In this document: one piece after another, positions 23,725 to 35,899 of the stretch
How positions within the stretch are numbered: position 1 is the stretch's first letter
How the letters are laid out: each line of letters starts with the position of its first letter
Notes under the pieces: model-generated
Told to the model about the DNA's origin: nothing
The model's input: only the letters and a program-made list of their open reading frames with translations
The model's database searches: none
Program-made: the position numbers and the translations under genes
Assembly: GCA_028554795.2 (NCBI GenBank)
Contig: CM068825.1
Location: 98,325,451 to 98,389,450 of the forward strand
Direction of reading: 5' to 3'
Length of the DNA stretch: 64,000 bases
Source of the DNA: Sinohyriopsis cumingii
Taxonomy: Eukaryota > Mollusca > Bivalvia > Unionida > Unionidae

Positions 23725-24615
23725 ATTCAGTCTTATGCAGAAAGAATGATATTAAGATCTTCTATGATGCTTTGAAAACAATTTGCGGACCACAGTCATC
23801 AGGAACATCTCCAATACTGAGTGCTGAGAGCGCCATGCTCTTCAATGACAAACAAAATATACTTCAAATATGGGCAGACCACTTCAGCAGCGTCCTCAAT
23901 CAACATTTATCTGTTAGTGAGGAGGCAAATAATAGATTGCTTCATTTGGAAATCAACATAATACTTGCTGACTGAAACTGCAAAAACAACTGACCTGATG
24001 TCAAATGCCAAAGCACCTGGAATAGATGATATACCAGTAGAGGTTCACAAAACTGGAGGTTCGCAGATGGCACATAAACTTAATTAATTTTCCAGTCAAT
24101 GTTGACTCAAGGAACCATACCCCAGATGTTCAAAGAGACAACTATCGTCCACCTGTGCAAGGCTGAAGACAACAGCCAGTCATGCGACAACCATCGATAC
24201 ATCACCTTGTTATCAACAGATGGCAAACTTTTTGCCAGAATTTTGCTGAATCGTCATTTGCATCACATTGATCAAGGGATCTTATCAGAGTCCGTGTTCC
24301 TTCAGCAAGAGGGTCATGGACATGGTGTTTGCAGCTTATCAGCTCCAGCAGATATGTCAAGAGCAGTACTCCAACCAGTAAATGACAGTCATCGAACTGA
24401 CAAAATAATTTGACGCAGTTAGTTGTGTGGGCCTCTGAAAGATCACAGTAAAGTTTGGTTGTCCTGAGAAAATTACCATGATGGTTTGGCTGTTCCATGA
24501 TGGCATGTTCGCTCGTGTCGTGGAAGACGGCGAATCACCAGAACCATTCACAGTAAACAAAATGGAGTCAAGCAAGTCTGAGTGTTAGCCCCAACCCTCT
24601 TCAGTATGCAGACAG
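23725..24615 (+). pseudogene. Endonuclease/RT LINE fragment, copy 1
   Basis: RT-region peptides in mixed frames: ERNDIKIFYDALKTICGPQ, WADHFSSVLNQ, SNAKAPGIDDIPVEVHKTGG, FKETTIVHLCKAED, SCDNHRYITLLSTDGKLFAR, DQGILSESVF. This is the part before and at the start of the palm in the LINE type common in molluscs and cnidarians (order: KAPG-D-IP, IVHL-K, NHR-I-LLS, ARILLNR). The text breaks off near 24600 where a second copy begins. Not functional. Confidence 0.88.
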
Positions 24616-24624
24616 AACTACCAT

Positions 24625-26410
24625 TAAGTATTGATATAATGTATATGATGCTTTGAAAAGAATCTACTAGTCACATGCATCGGAACCATCAACAATACTG
24701 AATGCTGATGGCACCATACTGTTCACTGACAAAGACAATATAATACAAAGATGAGCAGAACACTTCAGCAATATTCACAGTTAATATTTATCTGTTAGTG
24801 AAAAGGCTATTGATCCTCCAACGCTGCCTGAAACTAAGAAAGCAGTTGACATGCTGTCAGACGACAAATTACCTGGAGAAGAATCTCCAGAGGTTTGCAC
24901 ATGGCACAAAAACTTAACTCTTCCAGTCAATATAAAAACAAATAACTATAGCCCAGTCCTGTGCACCACATCTATCAGGGGCTCCTGTCTGATAGACGGT
25001 GTGGCTTCCGGAAAGGACCAGTGACCACAAACATTGTTTCTACAGCTCGTTAACTCCAGGAGAAATGTCAGGAACCATACTCCAGCCTGAACATGACATT
25101 CCTCAATCAGACAAAAGTGTTTTATATGGCCAGTCATGGGGTCTCTGGAAGATCGTATCAAAGTGTGGTTGCCCAAATGAACTCGTCGTAATGGTTCGGC
25201 AGTTTAACGATGGCATGCTCGCTCGCGTTCTGGACCACAGTGTATCATCTGAACCATTCCCAGACACCAATGAAGTTACACAATTTACCTCACTCCTCGT
25301 CAATAAGATGTTCACTGCCAAGATTACTGACGCCTTCCGTGACTATGGCACTTGGATCGATATCATATACAGAACTGATGGCACGCTCTTTACTCTGGGG
25401 AGACTACGGGCAAATACAGAATATAGGGAGTAACTGTTTGCGATCTCATATTTGATGAGAACTGTTCACTGAATGCCAAATCTGAGTCTGAGATACTATA
25501 AAGTATGGACTATTTTGCTTCAGCTGGCGATAATTTTGGTCTTACAATCATTACTAAAAAGACAGAGATGATGCACTACCCAGTATCAGGAAAGCCTTAT
25601 TTAGACCCTACCATCACAGTGAATGGTCAAACCACCTGGCAGTAAACAAGTTTGCCTTTTTCGGCACTACACTGTCACGTGCATTTTACGTCGATTACGA
25701 AATATACGCCAGAATTACCATATCAATCGTGGCACTGGTCAGACAAAGCGCAAATGTGAAGGAGCGTCAAGGCATTAGTCTGCAGAACATACTGGACGTC
25801 TACAAAACCATTTTACTGTTATCCATGATGTATGAATGCGAAACCTGGACGGTACACATACTCTTTGCCAAGAAGCTGAATCAATTTCAGATGAAATGTG
25901 TGGAGAAATGGATGAGGATAATATAGCAGGACAAGGTCTCTGACACTGATGTTCTCACACGGGCAGTCATTCTAAGCATCCACACTCTGCTGCTGAAATC
26001 ATAGATGGAATGGGCAAAGCACGTCACCAGAATGTCAGATTCGGAACTGCTAAAGAAGATCTTCTACGGCGAGCGGAAAGAAGGAGAGCAATCTCATGGA
26101 GGTCACAAGAAATTCTTCAAAAACTCCCTTAAGTCATATTTAAAGCATTTCAACATTGACTTTGATTACTGAAAGTTCCCTCTAATGATAATTCCACCTA
26201 GCGCAGCTGCATCCATACTGGAGTTGCAGACTATGATCTGAGGAGAATTGGAGAAGAGCAAGCAGGGGGAAAGCTTGGAACTGCATCACGTCTATTGATC
26301 AATAAACCCCAGATTACAACTCTAGCCCATTGTGCCACAAACTTTCCAGAGCAAACATTGGTCTGATCGTCCGCTTACGTGCTCACCGAAACCAAACCAA
26401 TTAGTCATCT
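24625..26410 (+). pseudogene. Endonuclease/RT LINE fragment, copy 2, to its 3' end
   Basis: The element restarts at the same point as copy 1 (YDALKR near 24650) and runs further: GVWKIVSKCGCPNELVVMVR, FNDGMLARVL, MFTAKITDAFRDYGTWIDI, RTDGTLFTLGRLR, DNFGLTIITKKTEMMHYPVS, GISLQNILDVYKTILLLSMM, ETWTVHILFAKKLNQFQ, then the C-terminal finger-like CAT...ANIGLIVRLRAHRN near 26330. Catalytic motif A (usually VDLTKAFD) reads LNQTKVFY, and the FADD box region reads LIFDENCS. Both active-site aspartate motifs are lost. It splits the exon-pair array between unit 5 and the decayed units. Confidence 0.9.
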
Positions 26411-26732
26411 TATTGTCATCTTCGAAATCAAAGGACATACACTAGTTTAAAAAAGAATCAGTTATTTGAAACTGCAAAATATGAATCAGGTAGTATTTTC
26501 CACATATGCATTCTTTACTTTCTATAGTCATAATAAATTGTTTAGACTTGATCGTGTTAAATAGTATATTGACATGTATTATTGTCGATGGATGGGTGAA
26601 TGCAGCCATGTATGTATGTATGTATGTTTGTACAGTTTCAGTTCTTTTTTTCAGCAGGAATAATGAATTTTAATCAAACAGTCAAAAATAGTTTTCATAT
26701 TCAGTTCCATTTATTTTATACTCCGAATCAAG

Positions 26733-26815
26733 GTTTGAAATAACAAGATTGTTTCTTTGAAATGGTTGTCACTTCTAATAAGAGTCCAAAGAATAGTAAA
26801 CCTGAGACTAAGTTC
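26733..26815 (+). pseudogene. Decayed exon A remnant, unit 6
   Basis: aag/gtttgaaataaca aligns with the start of exon A (tag/gtctgaagttgga). It continues as tttgaa...aataagagtccaaagaatagtaaacctgagact, the 21-aa repeat with a frameshift. One repeat only. It lies beyond the LINE insertion and shows that the array once extended further. Confidence 0.5.
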
Positions 26816-26819
26816 TAAT

Positions 26820-27780
26820 CCGCACCCAAAAGTGTGTCAGCCACCCACCGCAAAATAAATATTTATGACTATTTTAAAATCAAAAAGAAATTATTATTAA
26901 TAATTCGATCAACTAACATGCAAGCAGACAAACCAGACAAACACACGAGCCAACAAAAGTAAACTTTAGAATTAATCATTCGAATATGTGATGTGTGAAA
27001 AGAAATAGATTTTCCACACATGTACGCCTTTCATTCTTAAGTCGACGCCAGTTATCCATACATAAACCTGTACAGAAATATAGACGTTGCCAATCACAAG
27101 CATCCTTATCTTAAGCGCTTTACTGCTATTTAGAAAAAGAATGGATACAAAAACGACAAGCTGTTCGAAGCGATGGAATTGACATTCTTGTGGGAATGCA
27201 TGCCTGCCTACATCCTTGTTTCTATTCATTGATCCATAAATAGATAGGTACACAATTCATAAATAAATATATACATAGATACATACATGCATAGAAACTG
27301 TGTAACAAAAAGTAGAGGCAACACAAAGATGTACATAAAGCATACTCTTCATGGTTAAAAGGGAGAAGAGTTTTTAAAAATTCTCGCTGAGAGCTATTAT
27401 ATTTAGCTAATGCACCAAATTTATATTTGAACAATTAATTTGCGTCTGAGTTTGAAGTCCAAAAATGCTACTTCGTGGTCTTCAAATGTAATATATATAT
27501 GATCCGACTTAACGTTTTCTAATCTTATAAGCAATATTGTACATAATTCTCAGGAAATCTATTGTTATCTTCAAACATACTCCATGGCTCTTCTAGTCAA
27601 AATAGATAGTGGACAAAACTATGTCTTAATTTATAGTGTTGTCAACTATTGTCAACATTTGCATTGAATGCAATTATATTTTTATATACCTTTCGTTCCT
27701 ATCCTTTCGAATTATGTTATTAAATGAAACTTAAAACCTTCTGATTGGTTGTACAAGATGTAACAACATCAATAGCGACA
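26820..27780. other. Decayed array/intron sequence
   Basis: AT-rich, with short overlapping minus-strand frames (26972-27434) that have no domain. It is similar only in short words to array introns. No functional feature is seen. Confidence 0.4.
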
Positions 27781-27790
27781 ATATGAAGTA

Positions 27791-27872
<82 letters not shown>
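27791..27872. repeat. (AT)n microsatellite, decayed unit
   Basis: About 41 AT repeats, at the same relative place as the TA tracts of units 4 and 5. Confidence 0.97.
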
Positions 27873-27874
<2 letters not shown>

Positions 27875-28114
27875 TCAATTACTTCATATGTAATTCTTCT
27901 TCATAAGAGAAACTTCATTAGAAACACTGCATTGGACGTCAAACATTTAGAAGGTTCCTACTGATAATAAACAGTTAATTAAAAGATATAAAATATGATC
28001 TTCTTATAAATCGAATGCGTTTGTACGAGCACGTTCTGGGCATTATAACTATTATTGACTGGCAACATGAAAATAATTGATATTCAGATATTAATGGCTC
28101 TAATACCCCATAAT

Positions 28115-28242
28115 TATGTTTAAATCTATTTTTGATAAAGGAAGAAAGACTGTTCCACCCGCTGGGAATCACGATGTTTCTCACAAAGACGAGGGTTTAA
28201 AGAATACCAGGACCGAAGTCCATTCCTCATTAGAACCCCATG
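28115..28242 (+). pseudogene. Decayed exon A remnant, unit 7
   Basis: gctgggaatcacgatg corresponds to the repeat word gctggaaataacgaga. The tail accgaagtccattcctcat, followed by tagaaccccatg/gttgg, corresponds to the tyrosine tail and donor (tcctacttagaagtt...). The tyrosine codon is lost (TCA in place of TAC) and the frame is broken. The intron words after it match those of intact units. Confidence 0.5.
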
Positions 28243-28702
28243 GTTGGTAAAATATGCCCCATCTATGACTAATCAATTTTTAATAATAACGTGTAAACGA
28301 CGTCATTATTCCGTACGGAACAATCATAATAATAGAGCACAAGTATTTATGACTCTATTATAAATTTTTACCAATTAATGCCACAAACGTGCATGCAGAT
28401 GAATGGGTTTACCAAACATATATTAATTTTTTTTTTCACAAACATTCAGTTTGTAGACCAGTATCTTTTTTCCATTGTAACTCTTCTTTTGTTTAAATTA
28501 AACTAGTTAAACTTATCGTATTCAGTGCACTTATATATAACAATGTTTCAAATTTAAACTATCTGGCAAACGTGCTTACTTTAAATTGAATTCAATTACT
28601 TTATAAAGGAAGCACACGTCGTTCATACTTAATGGTTGCAGGTATGATGTTTACAAACAAGTCTACTGTGAGAGATTTTTTTCCCTCTCATTCTCATTTC
28701 AG

Positions 28703-28745
28703 ATCCCATAATAACACGCAGATTAGAAGCAAAAGCCACTGTGAA
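28703..28745 (+). pseudogene. Decayed exon B, unit 7
   Basis: The acceptor cattctcatttcag is intact, and the text after it (atcccataataacacgcag, then attagaagcaaaagcc) aligns with exon B, but the donor has become gtgaac and no in-phase end remains. Confidence 0.5.
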
Positions 28746-29193
28746 CCACATTTTTCGCTATAAAGACATTGAAAAGGCATTCCAGTCTATGCATGTATGT
28801 TTAGGCCAACATTGAAATTCACGATCAGAAAGTGCTGTAAATTGGAGATGACAACTGTGAGATTAATGGTGCAAGCACCAATCAACGAAGCTTCAAAATT
28901 CAGACGAAATTACAACGATTTATTTAAATATTCATGTAGGTGTCATCCGACGTTGGCACTTGCATTCTTTTATACGCTAGGAAACTGGTATCAGATAATC
29001 TAAGTTTTTAGTTCCGTCTGTCGAAAATAGAAAAGTCAAAATTAAGCTAGTATCAGGAAGAAAACACATTGAAAAAAAAATCCCCAAGACAGTATTCTGT
29101 CACACATAATATATAATATATACAGTTTATGACAAAGGAAGAGATAACAATTACTTGCGCGCGCGTACGTGTGTGTGTGTGTGTGTGTGTGAT

Positions 29194-29552
29194 TTGGATT
29201 TTTAACGTAGCTTTAACAATTTTTCAGTCATATCGCTACGATGTATGCAGTGTGGCAGTTGATAGTGATTTTTAGCACTGGGGTATCATGCCACAGACAG
29301 TGTGGCAATTTAAAGTGATGTCTAGGATTGCGGCATCATGCCACAGACAAGTAGCATGATGTCCCACCCAGTCACATTATCCCGACACCAGGCCGACCAG
29401 TCCTAACACTATCCTCTTAATGCTGAGCGCCTAGCAAGGCAGCTGTTAGTACCATTTCTGTAAGTTTTTGGAATGACTTGGCCGGGGTTCAAACCCACGA
29501 CCTCCCGCATCCGAGGCGGACAATCTAACCACAAGGCCTCTGGAGCGGTACG
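29194..29552 (-). mobile_element. SINE family 1, copy 2, with internal duplication
   Basis: Full-length element whose tRNA-like head (cctcccgcatccgaggcgga on the plus strand) is at the right. A segment of about 57 bp (cagtgtggca...tgccacagaca) is present twice at about 29250-29350, unlike the other copies. A (GT)n run lies just left of the 3' end. Confidence 0.9.
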
Positions 29553-29814
29553 ATTAATTGCAATGAAAACAAAATGGACTTACTATTGATAGCAAAGAGG
29601 TGAAAGAAAGAAACTTAACTTTTGAAGGATAGATGCATAAATCGCGAAACCAGTTATCATTATCTCGATATCGCAATTTCCTCATGTAGTAACTTAAGCT
29701 CAATCAAATCTGACATGATAACAGTCTATTTGATATTCTACTAGAATAATAACCATACAAACACGTCAAACAAACTGGCAATAAACCAATACACATTTAA
29801 CTGAGCATACGAAC

Positions 29815-29995
29815 TACAATCACTCAGTGGTTACTGTGCTGTGCATGCAGTCTGAAGGAAGAGACCGAGTCCTGCTTATACCAGGCCCAATAAACCTCTG
29901 TGTTGGTTCTCTGGGCACGGCAATTTAATTTACTTGCCTCGCCCCAACCTTTTATGCCTCAATGAGAGATTAAACACCAAACCAAAACCTAAACA
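29815..29995 (+). mobile_element. SINE family 2, full-length-like copy
   Basis: Starts cactcagtggttactgtgc, has a B-box-like gaccgagtcctgc, a body with ctgtgttggttctctgggc, and ends in an A-rich tail (gagattaaacaccaaacca). The tRNA-like promoter and A-rich end indicate a second SINE family, in the opposite orientation to family 1. Confidence 0.6.
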
Positions 29996-29999
29996 ATCA

Positions 30000-30605
30000 A
30001 ATATACAAATAAGCATCAAGAACAACAATAGCAATAAAATTAAGGAAGAAATTTCTCACATCTTAAAACAGGTTTAGATTCCAAGTTTGATATTCCAAAG
30101 AAAACAATTAAAAAAAATACTAATTGGGTTATAGGAATAACAATGTAATATTTAACATAAATCAATGACTGGAATATGTACAAAACAAAAACGCAGTATG
30201 TCCACATATGTATTCTTTTATTTCTACAGTCATCGTAAATTGCCTAGACATTATCATAAGACAAGTTATAGGAAATGTCCATTGCAAAGACTATCAAGTA
30301 AAGACAATAAATCAATGCCAAAAAAATGCATTCATATATGTGCATCCATAGCAGCCTTTCTATGTTAGTGAAGAGATGTTGCTTTTTCTTATTGCACATT
30401 TTGTACCCTGCGTTTAAAGAAGTACAAAATGATATTTTCAGTGTAGATTAGAAGAGCTGTCGACGTTTGTTAATTCTTGTTATAAGAAAACATACCTATC
30501 TGTGATGAGTCTTTTGTTGAAAGCTTTTTTAATAAAAATCCAGTGTTTTAGAAAACAAAAGCAGGTCCGGACCCTTAATTTTGTTTACTCCCAAAACTGC
30601 AAAAT
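30000..30605. other. Non-coding stretch
   Basis: No gene or repeat was recognised. The 67-codon frame at 30165-30368 has no domain. Confidence 0.5.
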
Positions 30606-30609
30606 GAAT

Positions 30610-30985
30610 GATTTGAATCTCTGAAGTACGAAAAGATATAGCATTTCCACTTGTGCAATCTGAAGTACAAAAAGAAATAGCATTTCCACTTGTGCAATCT
30701 AAAGTACGAAAAGAAACAGCATTTCCACTTGTGCAATCTGAAGTACGAAACATAGCATTTCCACTTGTGCAGTCTGAAGTACGAAAAGAAACAGCATTTC
30801 CACTTGTGCAATCTGAAGTACGAAAATAAATAGCATTTCCACTTGTGCAATCTGAAGTACGAAAAGAAATAGTATTTCGACACTTGCAATCTGAAGTGCG
30901 AAAGTAGATAGCATTTCCACACGTGTAATGTGAAGTACGAAAAGAAATAACAATTCCACACGTGCAATCTGAAATTCGAAACTGG
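30610..30985. repeat. 39-bp minisatellite, about 9.5 copies
   Basis: The unit reads roughly ctgaagtacgaaaagaaat then agcatttccacttgtgcaat. One copy lacks 6 bp. Because 39 is divisible by three, all minus-strand frames stay open (for example LHKWKCYFFSYFR), but there is no start, splice or composition support for a protein. Confidence 0.93.
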
Positions 30986-31227
30986 CGATTCTCATATGGG
31001 TGGACATTTTAAATGTTATTGCCGTGGAAACATCGCAAAAGTGTCAGGACTCTGTTACAGCTTATATGCCAATAGAGATATCATCTACCAGTGCTTGTAA
31101 CTCAGCAGTGAATAAAAACTATTTCACGATCGTAATTTCATGTAGAATCAAGCCTGTTTGTTTGAGATTGTCGATCAGGAAACTAAGACATAATAAACTG
31201 TGTAATTTCTTCCAAATATTTCTTGTA

Positions 31228-31262
<35 letters not shown>
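31228..31262. repeat. (CT)n microsatellite
   Basis: About 17 CT repeats. Confidence 0.95.
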
Positions 31263-31544
31263 TTAGAGTACAAAAGTGACTGATGTGCAAGCCGGCCGTC
31301 TACTACAAAACATTACAAGTGTAGCTGTATAATTATCGCAAAACGGTACAACTGTCAAGATATAATTGTACTGACACCCTAATTGGTGATATAGGCAGCT
31401 GTGGATTAAATAGTTTCGGTTTTACCTTAGATTTTTATCTAAATAATTCGGTTCTCTCTAAAAAGCCTTTCTTAGAAGACAAGATATGATCTTGCATATT
31501 CCGTGCTCTACGTACTAGTTATCATGCAAATCAAATTAAAGCAA

Positions 31545-33505
31545 AACATTTAATCTTAATGAAGATCCCTAATGAAAATAATTACAGCGAAACATGTATA
31601 GTCTTAATGAGGACTCATGAAGACAATAATTGAGGTAGAACATTTAATCTTAAATAGTACTCATAAGGACAATAATTGAATCAAAACATTTATAGTCTTG
31701 ATGAGGACTTCTAATGACAATAATTCAAGCAAAACATTTATAGTCTTGATGAGGACTCCTAATGACAATAATTCAAGCAAAACATTTATAGTCTTAATGA
31801 GGACTCATGAAGACAATAATTAAGGTAGAACATTTAATCTTAAATAGTACTCCTAAAGACAATAATTGAAGCAAAACATGTATAGTCTTGATGAGGACTC
31901 CTAATGACAATAATTCAAGCAAAACGTTTATAGCCTTAATGAGGACTCATAATGACAATAATTGAGGTAGAACATTTAATCTTAAATAGTACTCCTAAGG
32001 ACAATAATTGAAGCAAAAATTTATACTCTTGATGAGGATTCATAATGACAATAATTGAGGTAGAACATTTAATCTTAAAGAGTACTCATCAGGACAATAA
32101 TTGAAGCAAAATTTATAGTCTTGATGAGGACTCCTAATGACAATAATTCAAGCAAAACATTTATAGTCTTAATGAGGACTCATAATGACAATAATTGAGG
32201 TAGAACATTTAATCTTAAATAGTACTCCTAAGGACAATAATTGAAGCAAAAATTTATACTCTTGATGAGGACTCATAATGACAATAATTGAGGTAGAACA
32301 TTTAATCTTAAAGAGTACTCATCAGGACAATAATTGAAGCAAAATTTATAGTCTTGATGAGGACTCCTAATGACAATAATTCAAGCAAAACATTTATAGT
32401 CTTAATGAGGACTCATAATGACAATAATTGAGGTAGAACATTTAATCTTAAATAATACTCCTAAGGACAATAATTGAAGCAAAACATTTATAGTCTTGAT
32501 GAGGACTTCTAATGACAATAATTCAAGCAAAAAATTTATAGTCTTGATGAGGACTCCTAATGACAATAATTCAAGCAAAACATTTATAGTCTTAATGAGG
32601 ACTCTTAATGACAATAATTGAAGCAAAACATTTTTAGTCTTGATGAGGACTCCTAATGACAATAATTCAAGCAAAACATTTATAGTCTTAATGAGGACTC
32701 TTAATGACAATAATTGAAGCAAAACATTTATAGTCTTGATGAGGACTCATAATGACAATAATTCATGTAAAACATTTATAGTCTTGATGAGGACTCATAA
32801 TGACAATAATTCAAGCAAAACATTTATAGTCTTAATGAGGACTCATAATGACAATAATCGAAGGGAAACATTTTTAGTCTTAATGAGGACTCCTAATGAC
32901 AATAATTCAAGCAAAACATTTATAGTCTTAATGAGGACTCCTAATTACAATAATTCAAGCAAAACATTTATAGTCTTGATGAGGATTCATAATGACAATG
33001 ATTCAAGCAAAACATTTATAGTCTTAATGAGGACTCATAATGACAATAATCGAAGGAAAACATTTTTAGTCTTAATGAGGACTCCTAATGACAATAATTC
33101 AAGCAAAACATTTATAGTCTTAATGAGGACTCCTAATTACAATAATTCAAGCAAAACATTTATAGTCTTGATGAGGATTCATAATGACAATGATTCAAGC
33201 AAAACATTTATAGTCTTAATGAGGACTCATAATGACAATAATTGAAGCAGAACATTTATAGTCTTAATGAGGACTCCTAATGAAAATAATTCAAGCAAAA
33301 CATTTATAGTCTTAATGAGTACTCGTAATGACAATAATTGAAGCAAAACATTTATAGTCTTAATGAGGACTCATAATGACAATAATTGAAGCAGAACATT
33401 TATAGTCTTAATGAGGACTCCTAATGACAATAATTCAAGCAAAACATTTATAGTCTTAATGAGGACTTCTAATTACAATACTTGCAGCAAACATTTATAG
33501 TCTTA
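31545..33505. repeat. 48-bp minisatellite with higher-order structure, about 41 copies
   Basis: The basic unit contains acatttatagtcttaatga, ggactcataatgacaat and aattgaagcaaa. Two unit types alternate in the left half: type a (gcaaaacatttatagtctt) and type b (ggtagaacatttaatctta). Blocks recur as higher-order repeats of about 233 bp (31991 versus 32224) and exactly 192 bp, four units (32859 versus 33051). The plus frame 32736-33245 (16-residue repeat MRTHNDNNSSKTFIVL) stays open because 48 is a multiple of three, and the minus frame 32402-32722 does so for the same reason. Confidence 0.95.
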
Positions 33506-33509
33506 TACT

Positions 33510-34140
33510 TTTATACTTTCATATTTAGCGTCGTGTTTATTAATTAATGTCATTTTCAGTTTTCTCTTCTTATTATATAACAATGAAAATGACTAAATAT
33601 GACCAAATATTTCAAAAATTAATGCACTTTTGATATCTGCATTTTAGTTATTAGACTGAATCATATTTTGATTTTATCCATATGCGACTTGTTGAAGTTG
33701 TATATTACGAGCTCATAATGAGACAACAGGTTAGTTTCTTAGGAGAAAACTGTGCGCAAACGCCGTTTAAAAAAACAAACTGTTTGAAACGAATGATATC
33801 TAAGATAGAACAGGAACCTTTCTCATAAAGTATGAAGATTTCAATGTCCGTTTGACAGAAACAAGTTTATTAATTTGACAAGAATATTGTTTAGTTCTAG
33901 TTGCTTGGTAATGAAATCTTGCGGAAATACTCAAAATAACTATTTTAGTTACAATAATTTACCTTCCATTTAAAGCAATCCTTATGTTTACTGCACTATA
34001 TTAATTAAAAACATCGTTACACTTAATATTAATTTTTACCGTCTTCTAATCGTTAGTATTTATTTCAATAATGTTTCTTTTTGTTGGGTTAAATTCTTAC
34101 TATTTGTTTATCAGAGACTGATTTAGTTATTTGTCAATTT
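33510..34140. other. Non-coding stretch, probably intron
   Basis: AT-rich. No domain or repeat seen. Confidence 0.5.
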
Positions 34141-34145
34141 ATCAG

Positions 34146-34216
34146 ATCATTGGGTGATATCATATATCACAGTCTTGATACTAATGTAAATCAAGACCAC
34201 TGTGCAACAGTCGGAG
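34146..34216 (+). CDS. Putative exon E: tyrosine-motif exon, phase 2 to 1
   Basis: Acceptor tatttgtcaatttatcag and donor GGAG/gtaagc (consensus). The 71 nt are open only in phase 2 entry, giving 23 codons with phase 1 exit, the same phases as exons C and A. The peptide SLGDIIYHSLDT contains IIYHSL, a fit to the ITIM pattern I-x-Y-x-x-L. It may be a further exon of the same gene or of a paralogue. No micro-exon of the B/D type was found downstream. Confidence 0.4.
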
Positions 34217-35490
34217 GTAAGCACTTTCTTTCAGGTTATGTAAATTTAACAGGAATTTATAAGATAATTCAATATTTCAATCAACCTATACGAAGGCTGT
34301 GGATTATTTTGAATTAAAGTTACGTGATGCAGAATCAAATATATTGTTTGAAGAAAAAAATGTTCATAATATTGATTTCATATTTCTGGGAAATGAGGCT
34401 AAGGAAAAGGAAGAAATTATCTCCATGTCCGTAATAAATTTCCACTATCCACAGACTTACAACAGGGCAGCAGTTTTAATAAATTTAGTTTTTTGCTGAC
34501 GCTTTATTAAAAATAAATTAAAGAAAGAAATCAGATCAAAGACATTTCTGGAATACTATCTATATTGAAATTGATTTACCACTATGTCACGCAATTTGAG
34601 ATTTCGGTGATATTCTTGATAAAGGTTTAGATATGAATAAGTTTATAACGTTTTAGATGGTGTATCAACAAACGAAAACACCACTAACAGCAGCAGCAGC
34701 ACACCCACTAATATGGACTTCATTACAATCATCATCATCGTCATCATCATCAACCAGCTTATTAGCCCTCAAATGAGTTTTGATTTCTAATTTCAGGTGG
34801 AAGGAAATGATCGTCGCTTCAAATGTATTGCAAATATAGTAGCAAGCAAATTGCAACGTCATTCTCAGAGTAAATTGTTGCCTCATTTTCTCTTCATAAT
34901 CCGATATATTTATATTGCTACTGAATCGATTTCTCTTTTGCCAATATAGACGTATTATTGTACTTAAAGTTAACACTTTCCTTCAATATTATTATGATTT
35001 AAGAAACACACTAAGCTGTTATGTCCATTGTTTTTTTTAACTTGATCCACGAGACGCAGCTGGATATTATTGTCATCTTTGATGCTGTATATATCACACG
35101 CTTGAATATTAGGTTGTGTCAATTTAGCTTACCTTATATTGCAAACTCAAACGTTAAAAGACAAAAAACATGTAAATATTGATTTAAAATAAAATATACA
35201 TAATTTATTAATTCAATATAATTTTTGCTACATATATTTCATGTGTGTTCTTTCGTCACATTTCCTAATTTTATATCAGTAGTAGAGGGGATGGTTTTGA
35301 GTCTGTGGGAATTTAAAATTAGGGAATAAGTGATTCAACATCGAAACGGAGGGGGCACTATGGAGTCTAAGGGAAATTAACACCATCGGTTTATGGGGTC
35401 GAACACAAACTTAGACTTAGTAGAAATTTAGGATTAATTTAGGGCTCTGTGGAATTAACATAAGTACTGGACTACGATGGGGTACGACAT
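34217..35490. other. Stretch without a supported gene
   Basis: A plus frame at 34299-34499 contains VDYFEL, another YxxL motif, but no acceptor of matching phase was found. A (CAT)n tract at about 34725-34752 opens the Asp-run in a minus frame. Otherwise AT-rich. Confidence 0.4.
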
Positions 35491-35899
35491 GAATGGATTA
35501 GTAATGGTTTTGGTTTGGTATGGTATGGGGTCCTAAAGGAATTACCATTACTGCACTACTATTGGGCCCTATCAGAAATGTTACATGGTTGCAACAACAT
35601 AGAGCCCTGTTGGAATTTAGCATTATCACACAATTGGTACTAATAGGGTGGGGTCTGCGGAAATTTTAACATTACCGCATAGTTCGGGAGGCTGTGCATC
35701 AAATGGAAATTAAATATTAGGAGCCACTATGGACCCTATGGAAAATGATCAAGGAGATATTAACTGTGAGCTACTACACCTTTATAAATGCACAGTACGA
35801 CATAAGCACCAATGTTTTCACACCATAGGCATAGTGGTCGCTGATGTTATGGGTTAGTTAACTCAGTGAAAAACGCAGTTAGTTCCACAATTAAAAGAG

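Larger units (their letters stand above)
14050..23735 (+). repeat. Tandem array of five exon-pair units (1.5-2.1 kb each)
   Basis: Five head-to-tail genomic units share intron, exon A, intron, exon B and intron. Exon A starts lie at 14651, 16147, 18095, 19767 and 21634 (spacings 1496, 1948, 1672 and 1867). Shared intron landmarks include caatacgaatta upstream of A, tgtagctggg downstream of A, and caaactgagattaaa-like words downstream of B. Units 1 and 5 form one subtype: exon B is 37 nt and no extra B-like copy is present. Units 2, 3 and 4 form a second subtype: exon B is 34 nt with a decayed second B copy upstream. Units 3 and 4 are nearly identical. Degraded units continue at 26.5-29.1 kb beyond the LINE insertions. 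Confidence 0.9.

Noticed and set aside
30575..31007. Cys/Phe/Tyr-rich minus-strand ORFs
   Set aside because: They result from the 39-bp minisatellite and are open in all minus frames.
32736..33245. 169-codon ORF with a 16-residue repeat (MRTHNDNN)
   Set aside because: It is a product of the 48-bp minisatellite. The frame is lost outside a uniform block, and the opposite strand is equally open.
34299..34499. Terminal exon with VDYFEL following segment E
   Set aside because: No acceptor with the required phase 1 was found. The nearest AG gives phase 0, and the intron would be too short at the other candidates.
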